From NCBI RefSeq assembly GCF_014199935.1, contig NZ_JACHOP010000010.1, positions 1 through 64,000 of the forward strand: 64,000 nt of DNA, read 5' to 3'. A program made the translations under genes and the position numbers. The notes below the pieces were generated by a model. The model did not search any database and had not been told where the DNA came from. It saw nothing but the letters and a program-made list of their open reading frames with translations. Source of the stretch: Methylorubrum rhodinum. GTDB lineage: Bacteria; Pseudomonadota; Alphaproteobacteria; Rhizobiales; Beijerinckiaceae. Each line of letters begins with the position of its first letter. Position 1 is the first letter of the stretch. This document shows, one piece after another, positions 58,089 to 64,000 of this stretch.

Positions 58089-58718
58089 ATGACAGAGGCG
58101 ACGACATCCGCGAACGGCCCCTTACGCGTCGGCATCGGCGGCCCCGTCGGCTCCGGCAAGACGGCGCTGATGGAGCAGTTGTGTAAGCGGCTGCGCGATG
58201 CCTACGACATCTGCGCCATCACCAACGACATCTACACCAAGGAGGATGCCCGCCTCCTCACGGTCGCCGGGGCGCTGCCCGAGGAGCGGATCATGGGCGT
58301 CGAGACGGGCGGCTGCCCGCACACGGCGATCCGCGAGGACGCCTCGATCAACCTCGCGGCGGTGGCCGAGATGCGCCGCCGCTTCCCCGATCTCGACGTG
58401 GTGCTGATCGAATCCGGCGGCGACAACCTCGCCGCCACCTTCTCGCCGGAACTGGCCGACCTCACCCTCTACGTCATCGACGTGGCGGGCGGGGAGAAGA
58501 TCCCGCGCAAGGGGGGGCCGGGCATCACCCGCTCCGACCTCCTCGTCGTCAACAAGACCGACCTCGCCCCCCTCGTCGGCGCGGATCTTGCCGTGATGGA
58601 GGCCGACACCCGCCGCATGCGGGGAACCCGGCCCTACGTCTTCGCCTCGCTGCGCGAGGGGCACGGGGCCGACGCCATCGCCCGCTTCGTCGTCGAGTCC
58701 GGGGGACTCGCCAAATGA
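58089..58718 (+). CDS. ureG: Urease accessory GTPase UreG
   Basis: A 209-residue GTPase that drives nickel insertion. Walker [14 protein letters not shown], the nickel site Cys-Pro-His in [14 protein letters not shown], the switch [10 protein letters not shown] and the G4 motif [10 protein letters not shown] are all present. It starts 8 bases after ureF. Confidence 0.97.
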   Translation: MTEATTSANGPLRVGIGGPVGSGKTALMEQLCKRLRDAYDICAITNDIYTKEDARLLTVAGALPEERIMGVETGGCPHTAIREDASINLAAVAEMRRRFPDLDVVLIESGGDNLAATFSPELADLTLYVIDVAGGEKIPRKGGPGITRSDLLVVNKTDLAPLVGADLAVMEADTRRMRGTRPYVFASLREGHGADAIARFVVESGGLAK

Positions 58719-58738
58719 TCTTTGTTCGGAGAACCCGC

Positions 58739-59281
58739 ATGATCTCTCGCTCCTTGGTGCCGGCAGCAATGCTCGTGCTCCTGCCCGGCGCGGCGCTGGC
58801 CCATCCGGGCCACGGCGAGGCGATGGGCTGGGCCGCGGGCTTTGCCCATCCGGTCGGCGGCGCCGACCACGTCCTGGCGATGGTCGCGGTCGGCATCATC
58901 GCCGGCCTCGTCGGCGGGCGGGCGCTCTGGCTGCTGCCGGCCTGCTTCCTCGGCATGATGACGCTGGGCGCGGGCGGGGCCATCGCCGGCCTCGACCTGC
59001 CCTTCGTCGAGCCGGCGATCCTCGCCTCCGTCGCGGCCTTCGCCGTGATGGCTTCTTGCGCCCGGATGATCCCGCTCGCGGCGCTGGCCGGCCTCGTCGG
59101 CGCCTTCGCCGTCTTCCATGGGGCGGCGCACGGGGCCGAGATGCCCGAGACCGCCTCGGGCCTCGCCTACGGCCTCGGCTTCCTCGCCGCGACCGCCGGG
59201 CTCCACGCGGCCGGCCTCGCCGCCGGGCTCGGGCTGACGCGGGTGCTGCCGCGCGCCAGCGCCGCGCCCCAAGACGCCTGA
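58739..59281 (+). CDS. HupE/UreJ-family metal permease
   Basis: A 180-residue inner-membrane transporter, last gene of the urease operon. The signal-like start MISRSLVPAAMLVLL is followed by the family hallmark HPGHGEAMGWAAGFAHPVGG and ADHVLAMVAVG (His and Asp). Six or so membrane segments. HupE/UreJ carry nickel or cobalt, here probably nickel for urease. ATG 58739 has GGAGA eight bases upstream; an ATG overlapping the ureG stop (58715) is an alternative. Confidence 0.88.
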   Translation: MISRSLVPAAMLVLLPGAALAHPGHGEAMGWAAGFAHPVGGADHVLAMVAVGIIAGLVGGRALWLLPACFLGMMTLGAGGAIAGLDLPFVEPAILASVAAFAVMASCARMIPLAALAGLVGAFAVFHGAAHGAEMPETASGLAYGLGFLAATAGLHAAGLAAGLGLTRVLPRASAAPQDA

Positions 59282-59290
59282 TGCAGCTCC

Positions 59291-59435
59291 CCCGTCATCG
59301 CGAGGCGGAACTGACGCGATCCAGCGCTCCGCATTCTCCGAAGAGGGCGAGCCGCTGGATGAAGCGGTCCCGAGCGCGCCTCCTCTGGACAGTGCGGAGC
59401 ACTGGATTGCTTCGGCTTCGCCTCGCAATGACGGG
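59291..59435. repeat. Palindromic element after the urease operon
   Basis: Arms cccgtcatcgcgaggcg (59291-59307) and cgcctcgcaatgacggg (59419-59435) with one mismatch. The interior includes atccag and ctggat. This type is common in rhizobial and methylobacterial genomes. The rest of 59282-59567 shows no gene. Confidence 0.8.
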
Positions 59436-59567
59436 GAGAGGCAGCGACCGAAGCGGTCGTCCGGTCACCGTATCACGGGTGTCTCCCACGGGGCACAGCC
59501 GCACCGCTTCGCGGCCGGCGCGCCCGCTGGCGCGTTGACGGTGCAGGCGAGCGCCGTGCTAGCGTGA

Positions 59568-59748
59568 GCGTGACGGTTCCCCTCGGGGATCAAAAGGGAA
59601 CGCGGTAAGGGTTTTTCGAGCCCGATGCCGCGGCTGCCCCCGCAACTGTGAGCGGCGAGCCTTCCGCCACCTGTGTCACTGGATGCGCCGCATCCGGGAA
59701 GACGGTGAGAGGGCCGCGACCCGCGAGCCAGGAGACCTGCCGTCAGCC
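59568..59748 (+). promoter_or_regulatory. Cobalamin riboswitch
   Basis: The conserved core is present: gggaacgcggt (59596-59606), gctgcccccgcaactgt (59633-59649) and the B12 box gccaggagacctgcc (59727-59741). The closing helix P1 is tgacgg (59571-59576) with ccgtca (59740-59745). It lies about 135 bases before the receptor's GTG and should repress it when adenosylcobalamin is plentiful. Confidence 0.95.
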
Positions 59749-59881
59749 GTGGTCACACGCGAGGCGCGTCGGGCGGGGTGCACCGATGGGTTGCCGGGGA
59801 CGGCACCGATCCTGCTCAGGGCTCGGAGGTGTCCACGGCTTCGTTCGCGGTGACGTGCCACTGCCGTTGCCCGAGGCCCCC

Positions 59882-62008
59882 GTGTCCGATCCCCGTTCCC
59901 CGACCGTCCTGCGTCTGGCGGCGCTCGCCGCCGCGCTCCTGCCGCTGCCCGCCGTCGCGCAGGAGGCGGTCACGCTCGACGAACTCTCCGTCGCGAGCCA
60001 AGCGCCGTCGGCGCCCGCCGCCTTCTCGGCCAGCGCCGGTTACGTCGGCGGCGTCACCGGCATCGGCGGCGCGCTCCAGCCGGAGGCGTCGGCGAGCGGC
60101 GGCATCGTCTCCGGCGCGCAGGTCAACGCCCGGCCCGTCACCCGCCCCGGCGAGGTGCTGGAGGCGGTGCCCGGCCTGATCGTCACCCAGCATTCGGGAG
60201 AGGGGAAGGCCAATCAGTTCTTCCTGCGCGGGTTCAACCTCGACCACGGCACCGACATCGCCCTGTTCGTCGACGGCATGCCGGTCAACATGCGCACCCA
60301 CGCCCACGGCCAGGGCTATGCCGACCTCAACTTCCTGATCCCCGAACTCGTCGGCGCGGTGGAGTTCCACAAGGGCCCCTACTTCGTGCGCGACGGCGAC
60401 TTCGCCTCCGCCGGCTCGGTGCGGATCGACTATCTCGACACCGTGGCCAGGAACGTCGCCCTGACCTCGATCGGTTCGTTCGGCTACAAGCGCGCGCTCA
60501 CCATCGCCTCCGCACCGCTGGGTGAAGGCAACCTGCTGGTCGCGGGCGAGGCGCAGACCTACGACGGGCCTTGGGACGTGCCGGACCGCCTGAAAAAACT
60601 CAACGGCGTCCTGCGCTACAGCCAGGGCACGGCGCTCGACGGCTTCTCCGTCACCGGCATGGCCTATTGGGCGAAGTGGAACGCCACCAACCAGATCCCG
60701 GAACGCGCGGTTGCGGAAGGCCTCATCGGCCGCTTCGGCACCCTCGATCCGACGGATGGCGGCGACACCGGCCGCTTCTCGCTGTCGGGCCGCTGGAGCC
60801 ACACGGGCGAGGCCGGGATCACCCGGGCCAACGCCTACCTCATCCGCTACCGGATGAATCTGTGGAACAACTTCACCTACTTCCTCAACGATCCCGATAA
60901 CGGCGACCAGTTCCGCCAGCTCGACGACCGGGTGCTCGGCGGCGCGGAAGTCAGCCACGTCGTCCCCGGTGACCTCTTCGGGATGCCGATGGAGAACGAG
61001 ATCGGGGTGCAGACCCGCACCGACTCGATGCGGGTCGGCCTGTTCAACACCACGCGGCGGCAGTTCCGCTCGCCCGTGCTCGACGATCAGGTGCTGGAGA
61101 CGAGCGCGGCGTTCTACGCCGAGAACCGGGTGCGCTGGACCGACTGGCTGCGCACCAGCGTGGGCTTCCGGGCCGACGGCTACTGGGCCGATGTCCGCTC
61201 GAACCTCGCCGGCGGCGCCTCCGGCCGACCCAGCGACGGCATCGTCAGCCCGAAGCTCGGCCTCGTGCTCGGGCCCTGGGCCGACACCGAACTCTATCTG
61301 AATTACGGCGGCGGCTTCCACTCGAACGACGTGCGCGGCGTCATCGCCACCGGCGATCCGGCGGGCGCGCTCGGCGTGCCGCGCGCGCCGTTCCTCGTGC
61401 CCTCGACCGGCTACGAGATCGGCCTGCGCAACCGCTCGATTGCCGGGCTGGAGACGGCAATCGCCCTGTTCCGGCTCGATCTCGCCTCGGAGAACCTGTT
61501 CCAGGGCGATTCCGGCACCACCGAGCCGAGCCGCCCGACCCGCCGCTTCGGCGTCGAGTGGACCAACCGCTACGCGCTGACCCCCTGGCTCCAGTTGGAG
61601 GGCGACCTGACGGTGACGAATGCGCGCTTCGCCGACCGCGTCCCGGATGCCGGCCGCCGCGTGCCCGACGCGCCGACCACCATCGCCTCGGCCGGGATCG
61701 GCTTCGGCGAGACCGAGGGCTGGTTCGGGTCCTTGCGCTTCCGCTATTTCGGCCAGCGACCGCTGATCGAGGACAATTCGGTGCGCTCGCGGGCAACCGC
61801 TCTGCTCAACGGCCGGATCGGCTACGCCTTCGGCAACGGCGTCAGCCTGTCGCTCGACGTCCTGAACCTGACGAACGCCAAGGCCGACCAGATCACGTAC
61901 TATTACGTGTCCCGTCTGTCCGGCGAGGGTGCGGACGGTGTTCCCGACCGCCACTTCCACCCCGTCGAGCCCACCGCCGTGCGGCTGACGCTCGCCGGGC
62001 GCTTCTGA
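59882..62008 (+). CDS. TonB-dependent outer membrane receptor under B12 control
   Basis: A 708-residue outer-membrane receptor. A signal peptide ends near LPAVAQEAV. The plug domain has RPGEVLEAVPGLIVTQHSG, NQFFLRGFNLDHGTDIALFV and EFHKGPYFVRDGDFAS. The barrel runs to the C-terminal LTLAGRF. The cobalamin riboswitch upstream suggests uptake of cobalamin or a related corrinoid, or of cobalt, by a BtuB-like or metal-type receptor; the sequence does not decide which. The GTG at 59882 with GAGG five bases upstream was chosen. The HupE/UreJ gene just before it is a different unit. Confidence 0.9.
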   Translation: MSDPRSPTVLRLAALAAALLPLPAVAQEAVTLDELSVASQAPSAPAAFSASAGYVGGVTGIGGALQPEASASGGIVSGAQVNARPVTRPGEVLEAVPGLIVTQHSGEGKANQFFLRGFNLDHGTDIALFVDGMPVNMRTHAHGQGYADLNFLIPELVGAVEFHKGPYFVRDGDFASAGSVRIDYLDTVARNVALTSIGSFGYKRALTIASAPLGEGNLLVAGEAQTYDGPWDVPDRLKKLNGVLRYSQGTALDGFSVTGMAYWAKWNATNQIPERAVAEGLIGRFGTLDPTDGGDTGRFSLSGRWSHTGEAGITRANAYLIRYRMNLWNNFTYFLNDPDNGDQFRQLDDRVLGGAEVSHVVPGDLFGMPMENEIGVQTRTDSMRVGLFNTTRRQFRSPVLDDQVLETSAAFYAENRVRWTDWLRTSVGFRADGYWADVRSNLAGGASGRPSDGIVSPKLGLVLGPWADTELYLNYGGGFHSNDVRGVIATGDPAGALGVPRAPFLVPSTGYEIGLRNRSIAGLETAIALFRLDLASENLFQGDSGTTEPSRPTRRFGVEWTNRYALTPWLQLEGDLTVTNARFADRVPDAGRRVPDAPTTIASAGIGFGETEGWFGSLRFRYFGQRPLIEDNSVRSRATALLNGRIGYAFGNGVSLSLDVLNLTNAKADQITYYYVSRLSGEGADGVPDRHFHPVEPTAVRLTLAGRF

Positions 62009-62054
62009 CGAACGGGCGGGGGGGCCGTGATCGCCCCGCCCGTTCGTGACGGCC

Positions 62055-64000
62055 TCACACCACCAGGAAGTCGGCGTGTGTGAGCGCCGCCTTGTTGTCG
62101 AGAACGGCGAACTTCACCGCCGCGCCGCTGCCCGAGCCGTCCGCGTCGTAGAACAGCTCGCCCGTCGTCTGCTTGTACAGGATGCGGTCGCCCGCATCCG
62201 CATTGCCCGTGCTGATGTTCTTGAACGCGCCCTCGGCGAGCTGCCCCGGCGCCAGCGCGGAAAAGACGCTCTTCGACAGCCGCACCGTGTCCTCGGCCGC
62301 GAAGTCGACGATCCGGTCGACGTTGCCCGCGCCGAGCGCCGTCGAGAAGGCGAAGCTGTCCGCTCCGCCCCGGCCGGTCAGCACGTCGCCGCCGCCCCGG
62401 CCGTCGAGCACGTTGGCGCCGTTGTTGCCCACCAGCGACTGCCCGAATTCGTTGCCGGAGAGGTTGAACCGCGCCGAGCCGGTCGAGGCCAGCAGCTGCA
62501 GCGCCTCGATCTCCTGGCCGGCCCCGAGCGCGTAGCTCGCCGTCGCCAGCACCGTATCGCGCCCGCCGCCCGCCGCCTCGGTGATGCGGTCGCCGAGATT
62601 GTCGACGATGTAGGTGTCGCCGCCGCCGCGCCCCGTCATCGCATCGCGGCCGATACCGCCGTTGATGACGTTGGCGCCGTTGTTGCCCACCAGCGACTGG
62701 CTGATCGCGTTGCCGGTCAGGTTCAGGTTGGCCGAGCCGGTCGCGGCGAGCAGTTGCAGCCCCTCGATCTCCTGCCCGGCTTGGAGCGTGTAGCTCGTCG
62801 AGGCGAATACCCGGTCGACGCCCCCGCCCGAGGCCTCGAACACGAGGTCCCCGGCATTGTCGACGACGAAGGCGTCGTTGCCGGTCCCGCCCGTCAGCCG
62901 GTCGGCGCCCGCGCCGCCGTTGAGGGTGTCGGCGCCCGCCCCGCCGTTGAGCGTGTCGATGCCGTCGAGCGTGGTGAAGGTGTCGGCGCCGGAGCCGCCG
63001 GTCAGCGTGATGTTGCCGATGCTGGTGGTGGTGGTGCCGTCGCCGACCAGCGTGGTGGTGCCGCCGACGCTCTGCATGACGAAGCGCAAAGCCGCGGTGG
63101 CGCCGGAGCGGTCGATGATCGCGCTGTCGCTGTCCTGGCCGCCGAGCAGCACGTCGCGCCCGCCCAGGCTGATCAGGGTGTCCCGGCCGGCCCCGCCGTC
63201 GAGGCGGTTGTTTCCGGCATTGTCGCGCAGGGTGTTGGCGAGTTCGTTGCCGGTGAGGTCGAGGCTGGCGGTGCCGACGGCGAGTTCCAGCGTCTCGATC
63301 GACTGTCCGGCGGCCAGGACGTAGCTGACCGAGGCGCGGACGGTGTCGCTGCCCTCGCCGGCCCGCTCGAACACGCGGTCGCCGACATTGTCGACGCGAT
63401 AGGTGTCGTTGCCGGCCCCGCCGGTGAGGCTGTCGGCGCCGCCCGCCCCGTCGAGGGTGTTGGCGCCGGCATTGCCGATCAGGGCATTGGAAAAGCCGTT
63501 GCCGGTCAGGCTGCGGGCGGCGGTGCCGGCGGGGTCGGCGAGCCGCAGGGTCTCGATCTCCTGGCCGATGCCGAGCGTGTAGCTGCCGCTGGTGACGACG
63601 GTGTCGTTGCCCTCGGCCCCGGCCTCGAACACCAGATCGTCGTTGCCGTCGACGATGTAGGTGTCGTCGCCCGCCCATCCGATTAGGCGGCTGGCGCCGC
63701 CGTTGCCGATCAGCGTCTGGCCGAACTCGTTGCCGATCAGATCGAAGGAAGCGCTCGACCGGCCGTCGCGGAAGCGGAACGTCTCGATCGAGTCGCCGGC
63801 GCCGAGGGTGTAGCTGACCGAGGTGACGACGGTATCCGATCCCGCATTCGCCCGCTCGATGACCGCGTCGTTCAGGTCGTCCACGTCGTAAGTGTCGTTT
63901 CCGGCACCGCCGTTGAGCTGATCGGCGCCCCCGCCGCCGTCGAGCACGTCGTCCCCGCTTCCGCCCTGGATCTGGTTGCGGAACTCGTTGCCGGTCAGCT
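62055..64000 (-). CDS. RTX calcium-binding repeat protein, C-terminal part (runs off the window)
   Basis: The last 648 or so residues of a large secreted protein; the 5' end lies beyond 64000. Repeated nonapeptide-type motifs such as GGAGNDTYRVDN, GGAGADTLNGG and GNNGANVLDGRG bind calcium in beta-rolls. Between them are blocks of about 110 residues of the form SYTLGAGQEIETLxL...LTGNEFGQxLIGNxG. The end ALTHADFLVV is typical of type I secretion signals. A cognate exporter is not seen in the window, though an unrelated peptide exporter is 12 kb away. Confidence 0.9.
   Translation of the reverse strand, partial: LTGNEFRNQIQGGSGDDVLDGGGGADQLNGGAGNDTYDVDDLNDAVIERANAGSDTVVTSVSYTLGAGDSIETFRFRDGRSSASFDLIGNEFGQTLIGNGGASRLIGWAGDDTYIVDGNDDLVFEAGAEGNDTVVTSGSYTLGIGQEIETLRLADPAGTAARSLTGNGFSNALIGNAGANTLDGAGGADSLTGGAGNDTYRVDNVGDRVFERAGEGSDTVRASVSYVLAAGQSIETLELAVGTASLDLTGNELANTLRDNAGNNRLDGGAGRDTLISLGGRDVLLGGQDSDSAIIDRSGATAALRFVMQSVGGTTTLVGDGTTTTSIGNITLTGGSGADTFTTLDGIDTLNGGAGADTLNGGAGADRLTGGTGNDAFVVDNAGDLVFEASGGGVDRVFASTSYTLQAGQEIEGLQLLAATGSANLNLTGNAISQSLVGNNGANVINGGIGRDAMTGRGGGDTYIVDNLGDRITEAAGGGRDTVLATASYALGAGQEIEALQLLASTGSARFNLSGNEFGQSLVGNNGANVLDGRGGGDVLTGRGGADSFAFSTALGAGNVDRIVDFAAEDTVRLSKSVFSALAPGQLAEGAFKNISTGNADAGDRILYKQTTGELFYDADGSGSGAAVKFAVLDNKAALTHADFLVV

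Noticed and set aside
62055..64000. Tandem repeats that could look like CRISPR
   Set aside because: The repeats are in-frame protein repeats of RTX type with varied sequence, not uniform direct repeats with spacers.

Overview
The window is about 70% G+C, gene-dense, and has the codon bias, short palindromic intergenic repeats and gene content of an alphaproteobacterium of the order Hyphomicrobiales (Rhizobiales). It most resembles Methylobacterium/Methylorubrum. That is an inference from the fliF-fliG-fliH(flbE)-fliN-flbD order, sciP, pmtA, the urease layout with a fused gamma/beta subunit, and the repeat types; no ribosomal RNA or other taxonomic marker is present. I see no tRNA, rRNA or CRISPR array.

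Layout. 0.2-3.3 kb: serS, surE, pcm. 3.4-8.5 kb: a LytM-domain lipoprotein, a large ATPase-TPR protein, and a convergent DUF815 ATPase. 8.7-16.8 kb, all on the minus strand: a flagellar block (fliK, flgD, then sciP, then fliF-fliG-fliH-fliN-flbD) with possible CtrA sites. 17-26 kb: mnmA, pmtA, a TVP38-type membrane protein, an orphan sensor kinase, bioB, a small HTH pair, an FAH-family hydrolase and a FadL-type porin. 26-31 kb: a complete ferredoxin/reductase/P450 operon, an acyltransferase and a glycosyltransferase. 31-40 kb: aspS, a peptide ABC importer without its ATPases, GlcG-like and OsmC-like genes, UDP-xylose synthase, a tiny Cys/Met-rich secreted protein, and a RibD-like reductase. 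40.4-40.9 kb: a decayed IS256-family transposase split by a perfect palindrome.

41.0-50.4 kb holds what I think is the most interesting system. Two divergent operons flank a low-GC control region. Leftward run an acyl carrier protein, a ketoacyl synthase, a MaoC hydratase, an alpha/beta hydrolase and a TolC-type outer membrane channel. Rightward run a 42-residue peptide with a double-glycine leader and a core made almost wholly of Asp, Lys, Gly and His, then an LpxL-like acyltransferase, an HlyD adaptor and an ABC exporter with an intact C39 leader peptidase. Together they could make, cleave and export a small His/Lys-rich peptide, and the acyl genes suggest it may carry a dedicated fatty-acyl group. 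The acylation idea is inference.

50.8-59.3 kb: a urease operon (ureD, ureAB, NCS2 permease, ureC, ureE, ureF, ureG, hupE/ureJ) interrupted on the opposite strand by a T4 Rnl1-like RNA ligase. A previously easy-to-miss 34-residue basic ORF is translationally coupled to the ligase. 59.6-62.0 kb: a cobalamin riboswitch ahead of a TonB-dependent receptor. 62.1-64 kb: the C-terminal part of a large calcium-binding repeat (RTX) protein that runs off the window.

Several families of palindromic intergenic repeats are scattered through the window. Some are translated as protein ends, for example at the start of the glycosyltransferase and the end of the NCS2 permease. serS carries an in-frame low-GC insertion of about 45 codons.
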